Shown: positions 8,104-17,357, counted from the stretch's first letter. The stretch: 64,000 bases of DNA from Streptomyces tendae (GCF_008632955.1 NZ_CP043959.1:62001-126000); one strand, 5' to 3'. A program made the numbers and translations. The notes: generated by a model from the letters alone, not told the origin.

Positions 8104-9006
8104 TCAGATCTTGCCGAACGCGTAGTTCATGAGGGCCTTGGCGTCCTTCTCGCGCTGGGCGCTGGAGGACGAGGCGAGGACGGTGCCGACGACCGTCCTG
8201 CCGTTGCGGGTCGCGGCGAACACCAGGCAGTACTTGGCCGTCGGGCCCGAGCCGGTCTTCACGCCGATGGTGCCGCTGTAGCTGCTCAGCAGGTTGTTGG
8301 TGTTGACCCACGGCGCCATCGTGCGGGTGCCGCCCGTCCTGGTCTTCGTCTTGGCCGTGTACTTCTTCGTCTTGACGATGGAGCGGAAGGTCGCGTTCTT
8401 CATCGCGCTGCTGGCGATCTTCGTCAGGTCGCGCGGTGTGGAGTAGTTGTTGCCGTTGCCGATGCCGTCGAACGAGTCGAAGTGGGTGTTCTTCAGGCCC
8501 AGCTTCTTCGCGTCCGCGTTCATCTTGGAGATGAACGACTTCACACGCGCCGAGCGCGTGCTGCCGGTGCCGAACTTGTCGGCCAGCGCGTAGGCGGCGT
8601 CGCAGCCGGACGGGAGCATCAGCCCGTACAGCAGCTGGCGCACGGTGACCTTGTCGCCGACGATCAGCCGCGCGGACGAGGCGTTCTTGGAGACGATGTA
8701 GTCGCTGTACGCCTTCTGGATCGTGACCGTGGAGTTCAGGTTCAGGTTCTTCTGCGCGAGCACGACCTTGGCGGTCATGATCTTCGTCGTGGAACCGGTG
8801 GAGCGGCGGATGTCGCCGCCCTTCGTGTACAGCGTCTTGCCGTTCGCGTTGTTCATCACGAAGCCGCCCTTGGCGACGACGGGCGGAACGGGAGCGGCGG
8901 CCTGCGCCGGCGCCGCGTAGAGGGCACCGGAGGCGAGCACGGCGCCGGTGGTCACGACGACGCCGGCGGCTCTGCGGAGACGGACGCCCTGAATGCCGAT
9001 TTTCAA
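8104..9006 (-). CDS. D-alanyl-D-alanine carboxypeptidase (peptidase S11), secreted
   Basis: A 300-residue low-molecular-mass penicillin-binding protein. The signal peptide has KIG...RLRRAAG, a hydrophobic core, then an Ala-rich cleavage site (APAQAAA, near 33-39). The catalytic SxxK is STTK, the KTG box is KTGSG, and the position of SxN is occupied by SGC (LPSGCDAAYALAD), a variant seen in S11 enzymes. It removes the terminal D-Ala from peptidoglycan stem peptides outside the membrane. I chose the TTG at 9006 because GGGG lies 8 bases upstream and the signal peptide begins there; longer readings to 9174 add a non-homologous extension. It is divergent from the GntR gene. Confidence 0.88.
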   Translation of the reverse strand: MKIGIQGVRLRRAAGVVVTTGAVLASGALYAAPAQAAAPVPPVVAKGGFVMNNANGKTLYTKGGDIRRSTGSTTKIMTAKVVLAQKNLNLNSTVTIQKAYSDYIVSKNASSARLIVGDKVTVRQLLYGLMLPSGCDAAYALADKFGTGSTRSARVKSFISKMNADAKKLGLKNTHFDSFDGIGNGNNYSTPRDLTKIASSAMKNATFRSIVKTKKYTAKTKTRTGGTRTMAPWVNTNNLLSSYSGTIGVKTGSGPTAKYCLVFAATRNGRTVVGTVLASSSSAQREKDAKALMNYAFGKI

Positions 9007-9202
9007 GTCAGATACCCCGATTACCGTGAATGGCCGTGCTGCCCGGCCGAGTTGATGAGCGGCCGCCCAGAAGGGGCCGCACGTATCTGACGCGTACGCC
9101 GAAGGGATGGTTGTACGGGAGGGGGCGCGACTTTTCCGGCGCGCAGGGTCCGCATCGTGGACGAATACTTCCATGCGTACGTGTTGTATCTATGCTGTCG
9201 CC

Positions 9203-9859
9203 ATGAGCTTGTCCGCACCCGAGAAACGTCCCCCCGCCGCCGACCGCGTCTACGCCCACGTCAAACAGGGTGTGCTGGAGCGCACGTACGAGGGAGGGAC
9301 GCTGCTCACGGAGGGCGAGCTGGCCGAGGCCGTGGGGGTGTCCCGCACGCCCGTGCGCGAGGCCCTGCTGCGGCTGGAGACCGAGGGTCTGATCAAGCTG
9401 TACCCGAAGAAGGGTGCCCTCGTGCTGCCGGTCTCCGCCCAGGAGATCGCCGACGTCGTGGAGACCCGGCTGCTCGTGGAGGAGCACGCGGCGCGCAAGG
9501 CCGTGCCCGCGCCCCCCGCGCTGATCGAGCGCCTGGAGGAACTGCTCGCCCGGCAGAAGGAGCAGGCGGCCGCCGGTGACTTCGCCGCCGCCTCCGTCAC
9601 CGACCGGTGCTTCCACGCCGAGATCGTGCGCAGCGGCGGCAACGAGATCCTCTCCCGCCTCTACGACCAGATGCGCGACCGCCAGCTGCGGATGGGGCAG
9701 GCCGTGATGCACTCCCACCCGGACCGCATCGCGAAGACGCTCTCCGAGCACGAGGAGATCCTCGGGGCGCTGCGCTCCGGTGACGCCGAGGCGGCCGTGG
9801 AGATCGTCCACCGGCACGTCGGCTGGTTCTCCCACCTGGCGCGGGGAGAGACGCGATGA
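9203..9859 (+). CDS. GntR family regulator, FCD (FadR-like) subfamily
   Basis: A 218-residue regulator: winged helix at about 15-80 (ADRVYAHVKQGVLERTYEGG, then LAEAVGVSRTPVREALLRLETEGLI, the GntR recognition helix) and an all-helical FCD ligand domain (ETRLLVEEHAARKAV, then FHAEIVRSGGNEIL, QMRDRQLRMG, HEEILGALRSGD) whose His/Asp/His residues normally bind a metal and a carboxylic acid ligand. The ATG at 9203 has no purine-rich site before it, so the transcript may be leaderless (TATGCT lies 7-12 bases upstream). It overlaps the MFS gene by 4 bp (ATGA), so it most likely controls that transporter. Confidence 0.9.
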   Translation: MSLSAPEKRPPAADRVYAHVKQGVLERTYEGGTLLTEGELAEAVGVSRTPVREALLRLETEGLIKLYPKKGALVLPVSAQEIADVVETRLLVEEHAARKAVPAPPALIERLEELLARQKEQAAAGDFAAASVTDRCFHAEIVRSGGNEILSRLYDQMRDRQLRMGQAVMHSHPDRIAKTLSEHEEILGALRSGDAEAAVEIVHRHVGWFSHLARGETR

Positions 9860-11166
9860 GCCTCGCCACGCGCGGTGCCGGCACGCTGCCCGGTGACCCG
9901 CCCGGCGGCCGGCCGGCCCTGGCCGTGTGGGGGATCGGCGTCTCCGTCTACTTCGTCGCCGTCATCTTCCGTACGTCCCTGGGTGTGGCGGGCCTCGACG
10001 CGGCCGAGCGTTTCCACGTGGGCGCCTCCGCGCTGTCCACGTTCTCCATCCTCCAGCTGCTGGTCTACGCGGGCATGCAGATACCCGTCGGCCTGCTGGT
10101 GGACCGGCTCGGCACCAAGAAGGTGCTGAGTCTGGGCGTCGTGCTGTTCACCCTCGGGCAGCTCGGCTTCGCGCTCTCCCCGTCGTACGGCATGGCGCTC
10201 GCCTCGCGCGCGCTGCTGGGCTGCGGCGACGCGATGACCTTCATCAGCGTGCTGCGGCTGGGCACGCGGTGGTTCCCCGCCCGGCGCGGGCCGATGGTCG
10301 GGCAGATGGCCGGGCTGATCGGCATGGCGGGCAACCTCGTCTCCACCCTGGTGCTGGCGAGGCTGCTGCACGGCATCGGCTGGACTGCGGCGTTCGCGGG
10401 CAGTTCGCTCGCGGGGGTGGTGGTGCTGGTGCTGGTCCTGCTGTTCCTCAAGGACCACCCGGAGGGCCACGAGCCCGGGCCGCTCCCGCACCAGGGCGCC
10501 GCCTACGTCCGCCGGCAGATCGCCACCTCCTGGCGGGAGCCGGGGACCCGGCTCGGGCTGTGGGTGCACTTCACCACGCAGTTCCCGGCGATGGTCTTCC
10601 TGCTGCTGTGGGGGATGCCGTTCCTGGTGGAGGCGCAGGGGCTGTCCCGGGCCGTGGCCGGGGAGCTGCTCACCCTGGTGGTGCTGGCCAACATGGCCGT
10701 CGGTCTCGTCTACGGCCAGGTCGTCGCCCGTCACCACGGGGCGCGGCTGCCGCTGGCGCTCGGCACGGTGGGCGCGACGGCGCTGCTGTGGGCCGTGACG
10801 CTGGCCTGGCCGGCGGACAGGGCTCCGATGTGGCTGCTGATCGTGCTGTGCGCGGTGCTGGGGGCGTGCGGGCCCGCGTCGATGATCGGCTTCGACTTCG
10901 CCCGCCCGGCCAACCCGCCGGAGCGGCAGGGCACGGCGTCCGGCATCACCAACATGGGCGGGTTCGTCGCCTCGATGACGACGCTCTTCGCGATCGGCGT
11001 GCTGCTGGACGCGACCGGTGACGACTACGCGGTCGCCTTCTCGGCGGTCTTCGTCCTCCAGGCGCTGGGCGTCACCCAGATCCTCCGTCTGCGCGGGCGG
11101 GCGGCCCGCCGCGAACGCGAACGGCTGGTCGCCAGCAGGGTCTCCACCGTCCACGTCCCGGCCTGA
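9856..11166 (+). CDS. Major facilitator superfamily transporter
   Basis: A 436-residue protein with 12 predicted membrane helices. The MFS loop 2-3 motif is present as GLLVDRLGTKKVL (about residues 76-88). The long central loop (about 195-225) separates the two halves. It is coupled to the upstream GntR regulator through a 4-bp overlap and has its own GGAGAG site. The substrate cannot be read from sequence; pairing with an FCD regulator suggests a small organic acid or sugar acid (inference). Confidence 0.88.
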   Translation: MSLATRGAGTLPGDPPGGRPALAVWGIGVSVYFVAVIFRTSLGVAGLDAAERFHVGASALSTFSILQLLVYAGMQIPVGLLVDRLGTKKVLSLGVVLFTLGQLGFALSPSYGMALASRALLGCGDAMTFISVLRLGTRWFPARRGPMVGQMAGLIGMAGNLVSTLVLARLLHGIGWTAAFAGSSLAGVVVLVLVLLFLKDHPEGHEPGPLPHQGAAYVRRQIATSWREPGTRLGLWVHFTTQFPAMVFLLLWGMPFLVEAQGLSRAVAGELLTLVVLANMAVGLVYGQVVARHHGARLPLALGTVGATALLWAVTLAWPADRAPMWLLIVLCAVLGACGPASMIGFDFARPANPPERQGTASGITNMGGFVASMTTLFAIGVLLDATGDDYAVAFSAVFVLQALGVTQILRLRGRAARRERERLVASRVSTVHVPA

Positions 11167-11176
11167 CGGCCGGGGA

Positions 11177-11203
11177 GGCGGGCGTGCCGACCGGGCGCCC
11201 GCC
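11177..11203 (+). terminator. Weak hairpin after the MFS gene
   Basis: GGCGGGCG (11177-11184) pairs with CGCCCGCC (11196-11203) across an 11-nt loop, between the convergent ends of the MFS gene and the next leftward gene. Confidence 0.4.
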
Positions 11204-11220
11204 CGCGCGGCGAAGGCTCG

Positions 11221-12045
11221 CTACGGCGTGACCGCGAAGTGGCGGAGGATGGCCGCGGCCAGATCCAGGTCGCCCTCGGTCTTCACGCGGTCCGCCACCG
11301 CCTCCGCCGTCACGCGGCCGCAGGCCAGGCGGACGTACGTCTCCCAGTCGAGGGTGAGGGTGGCGGCCGGGCCCAGGGCCGGGGCCGTCTCCAGGGTCCC
11401 GCGGCCCTGGATGTCGACCCGCACCGTGCGCAGGAACTCCACGGGGCCGTGCACGTCGACGACCACCGCGGAGCTGCGCGGCGCCTGCGCCAGCTCGGCG
11501 ACCACCCGGGGCAGCGCGTCCAGCAGCACGTCACGGGCGACCTGGGCGCCGGGGGAGTCGAGGTTGCCGGGGCGGCCGAGCGCCGTGCGCAGGTCCTGCT
11601 CGTGCGCCCACACGTCGAAGGCGTGGCGGCGCATCGACTCCTCCAGCGTCAGCTCCGTGCCCAGCGGGCCGCGCACCTTGGTGCCGGGGTCGCGGGACTC
11701 GTTCCGCAGCTGGCGGTTGCGCCGGATGATCATCAGCTCCAGCTCGGAGGTCATCTCCGGCGCCGTGTGGTGGCGGCGCACGTCGACCTGCATCTCCATG
11801 TACCGCTGGTGGTCGTTGGTGACGTGGAACAGGTCGCGCGGCAGCGTGTGGATGGGCCGCGGGTCGCCGTACATCTCCGAGTCGAGGCCGATGACGTGCG
11901 AGACCACGTCACGGACCGACCAGCCCGGGCAGGGTGTGCGCCGGTTCCAGTCGGCCTCCGGCAGCGGCTGCACCAGCTCGGATATCGCCTCGATGGAGTG
12001 GGACCAGGCGTCGGCGTAGGGCTGGAGGGCGGGATGCAGACTCAC
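11221..12045 (-). CDS. Maleylpyruvate isomerase-family mycothiol-dependent enzyme (DinB fold)
   Basis: A 274-residue protein with the N-terminal mycothiol maleylpyruvate isomerase domain. The metal ligands appear as His in DVVSHVIGLDSEM (about 50) and the Asp/His pair in HAFDVWAHEQD (about 140-150), a DxxxH variant of the family ExxxH. A second SCP2-like domain forms the C-terminus (about 175-270). Members use mycothiol, the actinobacterial thiol, for isomerisation or detoxification; the exact substrate is unknown. The start is a GTG with GAGGGG upstream. It is divergently transcribed from the amidohydrolase at 12265. Confidence 0.82.
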   Translation of the reverse strand: MSLHPALQPYADAWSHSIEAISELVQPLPEADWNRRTPCPGWSVRDVVSHVIGLDSEMYGDPRPIHTLPRDLFHVTNDHQRYMEMQVDVRRHHTAPEMTSELELMIIRRNRQLRNESRDPGTKVRGPLGTELTLEESMRRHAFDVWAHEQDLRTALGRPGNLDSPGAQVARDVLLDALPRVVAELAQAPRSSAVVVDVHGPVEFLRTVRVDIQGRGTLETAPALGPAATLTLDWETYVRLACGRVTAEAVADRVKTEGDLDLAAAILRHFAVTP

Positions 12046-12137
12046 GGAACGGGACCCCTCGGCGGTCGGTACACGGGCAGGTTGTGGCGGCGGTGCCAGT
12101 GGGCGATGGCTGCACTGCGCGGGTGTCTCGGGTCTCC

Positions 12138-12168
12138 CCCGGTTCTCGGCTTCGCTCGAACCGGCGGG
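12138..12168. terminator. Interrupted GC hairpin in the divergent intergenic region
   Basis: CCGGTTC (12139-12145) pairs with GAACCGG (12158-12164), extended by CCC/GGG after one bulge, with a 12-nt loop. It lies upstream of two divergent genes, so it may be an operon-end remnant or regulatory stem rather than a working terminator. Confidence 0.35.
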
Positions 12169-12264
12169 ACCCCCAAGTTACGCTGCTGACAGGCACCCCG
12201 GCAGTGCTTTCGTGTGACGATCGTAGGCCCGTGGACGCGGGTCGAATGCCAGGACGGTGGTAGT

Positions 12265-13059
12265 GTGCGCGCTTCCTTGCTGCAAGTCGCCGTGAACGAG
12301 GACGAATCGGTCGAATCGCGCCGGCGCCGGGTGGCCGCGCTGGTACGCGATCAGGCCGGTGCGGACCTCGTCGTCCTCCCCGAGCTGTGGACCACGGGCG
12401 CCTTCGCCTACGAGGAGTTCGGCACCGAGGCGGAACCGCTCGAAGGCCCGACCTACGAAGCGATGGCCAAGGCCGCGAGCGAGGCGGGCGTGTGGCTGCA
12501 CGCGGGCTCCGTCCCGGAACGGGACCCCGAGGGGCCGCTCTACAACACCTCGCTCGTCTTCTCCCCCTCCGGCGAACTGGCCGCCGCCTACCGGAAGATC
12601 CACCGCTTCGGCTTCGACAAGGGCGAGGCCGTGCTGATGGGGGCGGGCGAGGATCTGGTGACGGTCCGTCTGCCGGACACCGTCGTCGGCGTCGCCACCT
12701 GCTACGACCTCCGCTTCCCCGAGCTCTTCCGCGGTCTGGTCGACGCCGGCGCCGAGACCTTCGTCGTCCCGGCGGGCTGGCCCGAGCGGCGCCGGGCGCA
12801 CTGGACGCTGCTGGCCCGGGCGCGGGCGGTGGAGAACCAGGCGTTCGTCCTCGCGTGCGGAACGGCCGGGACGCACGCGGGAGTTCCCCAGGCGGGTCAC
12901 TCGGTCGTGGTGGACCCGTGGGGTGAGGTGCTGGCCGAGGCGGGACCCGGCGAGGAGGTCCTCACGGTGGAGTTCGACCCCGCGACGGTGGCGGGCACCC
13001 GGGACCGCTTCCCGGCCCTGAAGGACCGCGTCCTGGGCCTGGAACGCCCCCGCCGCTGA
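12265..13059 (+). CDS. Carbon-nitrogen hydrolase (nitrilase-superfamily amidase)
   Basis: A 264-residue protein with the full Glu-Lys-Cys triad: Glu in VVLPELW (about 41), Lys in YRKIHRFGF (about 109), Cys in ATCYDLRFPELFR (about 146). A family-typical second Glu lies in the strand GNAVEN-like segment RAVENQAF. The RFPELFR signature and the length match the Nit/omega-amidase branch, which hydrolyses the amide of deaminated glutathione or 2-oxoglutaramate; other amides cannot be excluded. The GTG at 12265 follows GGTGG and gives the usual short N-terminus; an upstream GTG at 12214 would add 17 non-homologous residues. Confidence 0.88.
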   Translation: MRASLLQVAVNEDESVESRRRRVAALVRDQAGADLVVLPELWTTGAFAYEEFGTEAEPLEGPTYEAMAKAASEAGVWLHAGSVPERDPEGPLYNTSLVFSPSGELAAAYRKIHRFGFDKGEAVLMGAGEDLVTVRLPDTVVGVATCYDLRFPELFRGLVDAGAETFVVPAGWPERRRAHWTLLARARAVENQAFVLACGTAGTHAGVPQAGHSVVVDPWGEVLAEAGPGEEVLTVEFDPATVAGTRDRFPALKDRVLGLERPRR

Positions 13060-13123
13060 CCGACCGGCCCCGATCCGCCCGCGCGGGGGGCCGGGGCGCC
13101 GCACCCGCGCGCCGCGCCCTGCC

Positions 13124-13618
13124 CTAGTCCTCCCGTTCCTTCTCCGCCAGGTGGATCACGCACACCGCCACGGCGATCAGCAGCGCCGGGTCCGCGTCGT
13201 CCCGGACGACGTCCACGCCGTAGGTGTCCCGGAGGGTCATCAGCCGGCGGGAGATCACGGCGAGCAGTTCGCCGTCGTACTCGACGGCGAACTCGCGGTC
13301 GAGGATCCGGCCGCTGACGTCGAGCTCGGTGCTGCCGTCCGCCAGGGTCACCCGGTAGTGGTTGCGCAGCAGGGACAGCCGCTTGCGCCGGACGGTGGCC
13401 AGCGGCTCGCCCTCCCGCTCGATGACCATGGTGTCCCGCAGGGCCAGCATCTTCTGCCGGATGTCGATGAGCACACGCCCTTTGGAGTCCTTCAGCTCGA
13501 AGGTGTCCCGCAGCCGCATCGCCTTGCCGTCGACGAGGAAGACCTTGTTCCCGCGGTCGTCCTCGATCCAGTAGTCGTCCCCGATGCCGAGGATCCGGTC
13601 GCGCACAAGAAATCTCAT
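13124..13618 (-). CDS. LURP-one-related (tubby-C-like) protein
   Basis: A 164-residue protein made of repeated beta-strand pairs (FLVRDRILGIGDDYWIEDD, VFLVDGKAMRLRDTFELKD, MLALRDTMVIERE, then LLRNHYRV, RLMTLRDTYGVDV), the pattern of the LURP-one/tubby C-terminal fold. No catalytic residues are expected. Its biochemical role is not established in bacteria; phospholipid binding is proposed for tubby-type relatives. A hydrophobic C-terminal stretch (DPALLIAVAVCVIHLA) could touch the membrane. ATG 13618 gives the family-typical MRFLVRD start. Confidence 0.8.
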   Translation of the reverse strand: MRFLVRDRILGIGDDYWIEDDRGNKVFLVDGKAMRLRDTFELKDSKGRVLIDIRQKMLALRDTMVIEREGEPLATVRRKRLSLLRNHYRVTLADGSTELDVSGRILDREFAVEYDGELLAVISRRLMTLRDTYGVDVVRDDADPALLIAVAVCVIHLAEKERED

Positions 13619-13721
13619 GCCCGACGGTTTCCCCGCCCGGTCCCGTCCGACGCCGCCACTAGGCCGACGGGCGGAGCCCGCCCCACCCCCGCCCGGTGTC
13701 CCCGGGTGGCACGCTGGACGT

Positions 13722-15581
13722 ATGGACGACGCCGCTTCCGCTCCCCCGGTCCGCCGTTCCGCGCGCGTGCGGGCCCCCGAGCCGGCGGGGAAGGGCGGCT
13801 GGCTGAACACGGGCGGCGACGGGTACACCCTCGCCGGCCTGCGCGGACGCATCGTGCTGCTGGACTTCTGGACGTTCGCCTGCATCAACTGCCTGCACGT
13901 CGTCGACGAGCTGCGTGAGCTGGAGGAGCGGCACCGGGACACGCTCGTGGTGATCGGCGTGCACTCGCCGAAGTTCCCGCACGAGACGGAGCACGCGGCG
14001 GTGGCCGACGCCGTCGAGCGGTACGCCGTCCGGCACCCCGTACTGGACGACCCGGAGCTGACGACCTGGACGCAGTACGCGGTGCGGGCCTGGCCGACGC
14101 TGGTGGTCGTCGACCCGGAGGGGTACGTCGTGGCCACGTACTCCGGGGAGGGGCACGCGCCCGAGATCGGGCGGCTGGTGACGGAGCTGGAGGCCGAGCA
14201 CGCGGCGAAGGGCACCCTCAGGCGCGGCGACCTGCCCTACGCGCCGCCCGAGCCGGAGCCGACCGTGCTGCGCTTCCCAGGGAAGGTGCTGAGGCTGCCG
14301 TCGGGGACCTTCCTGGCCGGCGACACCACCCGCCACCAGCTGGTGGAGCTGGCGGAGGACGGGGAGACGGTCCTCAGGCGGATCGGCCTGGGGGAGCGCG
14401 GCCTGACGGACGGGGCCGCGGACACGGCCCGCTTCCAGGAGCCGCAGGGGCTCGCGCTGCTGCCGGACGGTGCCGTGGCCGTCGCCGACACGGTCAACCA
14501 CGCCCTCAGGCGGGTCGACCTCGCCTCCGGGGAGGTCACCACCCTCGCCGGCACCGGCTCCCCCTGGCACCGGGGCGACGCCGTCTCGGGAGCGGCCCGC
14601 GAGGTGAACCTCTCCTCCCCGTGGGACGTCACCTGGTGGCGGGACCGGCTGTGGATCGCCATGGCCGGCATCCACCAGCTGTGGACGTACGACCCCGCCG
14701 ACGGCACCGTCGCCCGCGCGGCCGGGACCGGCGAGGAGGGCCTCGTCGACGGACCGGCCGGGCAGGCCCTCTTCGCGCAGCCCTCGGGGCTCGCGGTGAC
14801 GCCGCGGGGGCTGTGGGTGGCCGACTCCGAAAGCTCCGCGCTGCGTCTGCTGGACCCGGACGGGCGGGTGCGCACGGCCGTCGGCGCGGGACTGTTCGCC
14901 TTCGGGCACCGCGACGGTCCCGCGGATGAGGCGCTGCTCCAGCACCCGCTGGGGGTGACCGCGCTGCCCGACGGGTCGCTCGCCGTCAGCGACACCTACA
15001 ACCACGCCCTGCGCCGGTACGACCCGGGCACCGGCGAGGTGTCCACCCTGGCCACGGACCTGCGTGAGCCGAGCGGTGCCGTGGTCGACAAAGGGGACGT
15101 CGTCGTGGTGGAGTCGGCCCGCCACCGGCTGACCCGGCTGCGGCTGCCCGCCGATGTCGTGAGCCCGCCCGCAGCGGAGCGGTCCGTCACGGAGATCGCC
15201 GTCGGCCGCGTACGCCTGGAGGTGGTCTTCGAGCCGCCGCCGGGCCAGAAGCTCGACACGCGGGACGGGCCTGCGACGCGCCTGCTGGTGTCCGCCGCAC
15301 CGCCGGCGCTGCTGCGCGGCGGAGAGGGCGCGGGGAGCGAACTCTCCCGCGCCCTCGAGACCGACCCCGCCGTGGGGCCGGGAGTGCTGCATGTCGTGGC
15401 GACGGCGGCTTCCTGCGACGCCGGCCCGGACGTCCTCCATCCGGCCTGCCATGTGCACCGCCGTGAGTGGCGGCTGCCCGTGCGCCCCGTCGCGGGGGGC
15501 ACGGACCGGCTGACCGTGGAGCTGTCCGGTGCGGACGGCGCGGGCGGGGCGTCCGGTCAGACGCCGTACCCGTCGCTGTAG
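13722..15581 (+). CDS. Thioredoxin-like protein with NHL beta-propeller
   Basis: A 619-residue two-domain protein. Residues about 30-165 form a thioredoxin/TlpA fold with a CxxC centre in TFACINCLHVVDELRELE, followed by a beta-propeller of NHL repeats (each with a PxGLAL or VxD-x-x-NHALRR pattern, for example VADTVNHALRRVDL and VSDTYNHALRRYDP). A beta-rich C-terminal domain with two Cys completes the chain. It resembles animal NHLRC2 in architecture; the bacterial function is unknown, with a redox or scaffold role as inference. No signal peptide is visible. The last 25 bp overlap the convergent gene at 15557. Confidence 0.85.
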   Translation: MDDAASAPPVRRSARVRAPEPAGKGGWLNTGGDGYTLAGLRGRIVLLDFWTFACINCLHVVDELRELEERHRDTLVVIGVHSPKFPHETEHAAVADAVERYAVRHPVLDDPELTTWTQYAVRAWPTLVVVDPEGYVVATYSGEGHAPEIGRLVTELEAEHAAKGTLRRGDLPYAPPEPEPTVLRFPGKVLRLPSGTFLAGDTTRHQLVELAEDGETVLRRIGLGERGLTDGAADTARFQEPQGLALLPDGAVAVADTVNHALRRVDLASGEVTTLAGTGSPWHRGDAVSGAAREVNLSSPWDVTWWRDRLWIAMAGIHQLWTYDPADGTVARAAGTGEEGLVDGPAGQALFAQPSGLAVTPRGLWVADSESSALRLLDPDGRVRTAVGAGLFAFGHRDGPADEALLQHPLGVTALPDGSLAVSDTYNHALRRYDPGTGEVSTLATDLREPSGAVVDKGDVVVVESARHRLTRLRLPADVVSPPAAERSVTEIAVGRVRLEVVFEPPPGQKLDTRDGPATRLLVSAAPPALLRGGEGAGSELSRALETDPAVGPGVLHVVATAASCDAGPDVLHPACHVHRREWRLPVRPVAGGTDRLTVELSGADGAGGASGQTPYPSL

Positions 15582-15814
15582 CCGTCGCGGGTGTGGTGGT
15601 GCGGACGGGTCGTGTCGTCGACGACCGGAGTGGCGGGGGGTACCACGACCCGCCGACGCCGGGCGATGCTGCTGAAGGTCGCGACGCCGATCAGTCCGAC
15701 GATCATGAAGATGACGCCGACCAGGTCAAGGTTGACACCCTGCATGTCCCAGTCGGTCGCGAACGTGAGGATTGCTCCCACGGCGATGAGGATGATGCAT
15801 CCGCCGAGGCCCAT
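15557..15814 (-). CDS. Small two-helix membrane protein (DUF6458 type)
   Basis: An 85-residue protein with two membrane helices (MGLGGCIILIAVGAILTFA and LDLVGVIFMIVGLIGVATF) joined by a short polar turn containing DWDMQGVN, then a basic stop-transfer (ARRRR) and a His/Thr-rich tail. This layout matches a small conserved actinobacterial membrane family of unknown function. The ATG has GGAGGCGA upstream. Its 3' end overlaps the convergent NHL gene by 25 bp. Confidence 0.8.
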   Translation of the reverse strand: MGLGGCIILIAVGAILTFATDWDMQGVNLDLVGVIFMIVGLIGVATFSSIARRRRVVVPPATPVVDDTTRPHHHTRDGYSDGYGV

Positions 15815-15940
15815 GAGTGTCGCCTCCCTGTCCGGTGTTTCCGGTGCGACCCGGGTACCCGGACGGGCGGCTCCCATGCGCCGTGACACGCACGGGAGTT
15901 GACCGCCACTCGGAACGCTGCTAGCGGGCCGGCGCCCGAA

Positions 15941-17239
15941 CTAGCCTTCCAGGAACGCCGTCAGCGCGTTCGCCAGCAGGAACGGGTCCTCGGCGCCGCA
16001 CAGTTCGCGGGCGCTGTGCATCGACAGGATGGCCACGCCGATGTCGACCGTCCTGATGCCGTGCCGGGCCGCGGTGATCGGGCCGATCGTGGTGCCGCAC
16101 GGCATCGCGTTGTTGGAGACGAACGACTGGAAGGGCACACCGGCCTTCTCGCAGGCCGCGGCGAACACCGCGCGTCCCGAACCGTCGGTGGCGTACCGGT
16201 TGTTGACGTTGACCTTGAGGATGGGGCCGCCGTCGACGCGGGGGTGATGCGTCGGGTCGTGCCGTTCCGCGTAGTTGGGGTGGACGGCGTGTCCGGTGTC
16301 GGAGGACAGGCAGACGGTGGCGGCGAAGGCGCGGGCCCGGTCCTCGAACGACCCGCCGCGGGCGAGCACCGAGCGCTCCAGGACGTTGCCGAGCAGCGGG
16401 CCGTCCGCGCCGGTGTCCGACTGGGAGCCGTTCTCCTCGTGGTCGAAGGCGGCGAGCACCGGGATGTACGACAGGCGCGAGCCCCGTGCGGCAGCGGCGG
16501 CGAGCGCGGCCGTGCCGGCGTGCACGGACAGCAGGTTGTCCATGCGCGGGCCCGCCACCAGCTCGCGGTCGCGGCCCAGGTACGCGGGCGGCTCGACCGG
16601 GTGCACCATCAGGTCCCAGCCGGTGACCTCGCCGGCCGGCACCCCCGCGGTCTCCTCCAGGAAGGCGATGAGGTCGCCGTCGCGGACGTCGTCGCCCATG
16701 CCCCACACCGGCTGCATGTGCCGCTGCTTGTCGAGCTTGAGGCCGTCGGAGTTGACCGCGCGGTCCAGGTGGATGGCGAGCTGGGGGACCCGCAGCAGCG
16801 GACGGTCCACGTCGACCAGGCGGGTCGTGCCGTCCCGCAGGGACAGCCGCCCGGCCAGGCCCAGGTCACGGTCGAGCCAGGAGTTGAGCAGCGGACCGCC
16901 GTAGATCTCCACGGCCACCTGGCGCCAGCCGTGTGCCCCGCTGTCGGGACGCGGCTTGACCCGCAGGTTGGGGGAGTCGGTGTGCGCGCCGACGATCCGG
17001 AAGGGCGTGTGCGGGTCCGCCCCCTCGGAGACGTACCAGGCGATGATCGCGCCGCCGCGCAGCACGTACTTGCCGCCTGCCGTGCCGTCCCAGGCGTCCG
17101 TCTCCGCGACCTGCCGGAAGCCCGCCTTCTCCAGCCGCTCGGCGGCGTTCGCCACGGCGTGGTACGGCGTGGGGCTCGCCGCGAGGAAGGACATCAGGTC
17201 GTCGGTGTGGCCGCGGTCGAAGCGGGGGGGTTCGCTCAT
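15941..17239 (-). CDS. M18 family aminopeptidase
   Basis: A 432-residue metallo-aminopeptidase. Metal ligands and family motifs are all visible: GAHTDSPNLRVKP (first His, about 84), FDHEENGSQSDTGADGPLL (Asp, Glu-Glu, about 235-250), SSDTGHAVHPNYAERH (Asp), and the C-terminal VAILSMHSARELCG with the last His. M18 enzymes are dodecameric cytosolic peptidases that remove acidic or neutral N-terminal residues. AAGGTG lies in front of the ATG. A terminator hairpin separates it from the acyl-CoA dehydrogenase gene upstream, so it is probably a single transcription unit. Confidence 0.92.
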   Translation of the reverse strand: MSEPPRFDRGHTDDLMSFLAASPTPYHAVANAAERLEKAGFRQVAETDAWDGTAGGKYVLRGGAIIAWYVSEGADPHTPFRIVGAHTDSPNLRVKPRPDSGAHGWRQVAVEIYGGPLLNSWLDRDLGLAGRLSLRDGTTRLVDVDRPLLRVPQLAIHLDRAVNSDGLKLDKQRHMQPVWGMGDDVRDGDLIAFLEETAGVPAGEVTGWDLMVHPVEPPAYLGRDRELVAGPRMDNLLSVHAGTAALAAAAARGSRLSYIPVLAAFDHEENGSQSDTGADGPLLGNVLERSVLARGGSFEDRARAFAATVCLSSDTGHAVHPNYAERHDPTHHPRVDGGPILKVNVNNRYATDGSGRAVFAAACEKAGVPFQSFVSNNAMPCGTTIGPITAARHGIRTVDIGVAILSMHSARELCGAEDPFLLANALTAFLEG

Positions 17240-17257
17240 GGGTTCACCTTAACGAGC

Positions 17258-17295
17258 GCGAGGGCCCGCTTCCCGGTGCGGGAGCGGGCCCTCGC
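17258..17295 (-). terminator. 17-bp hairpin after the acyl-CoA dehydrogenase gene
   Basis: Arms 17258-17275 and 17279-17295 pair over 17 bp with one bulged T and a 3-nt loop. It lies between the dehydrogenase stop and the aminopeptidase start, both leftward. Confidence 0.75.
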
Positions 17296-17357
17296 GGGGG
17301 TCCGGCCTGGTTGCGTGCGGGTCTGTACGGGGAGGTCCCGTAAGGGCCCGGAAGCGG

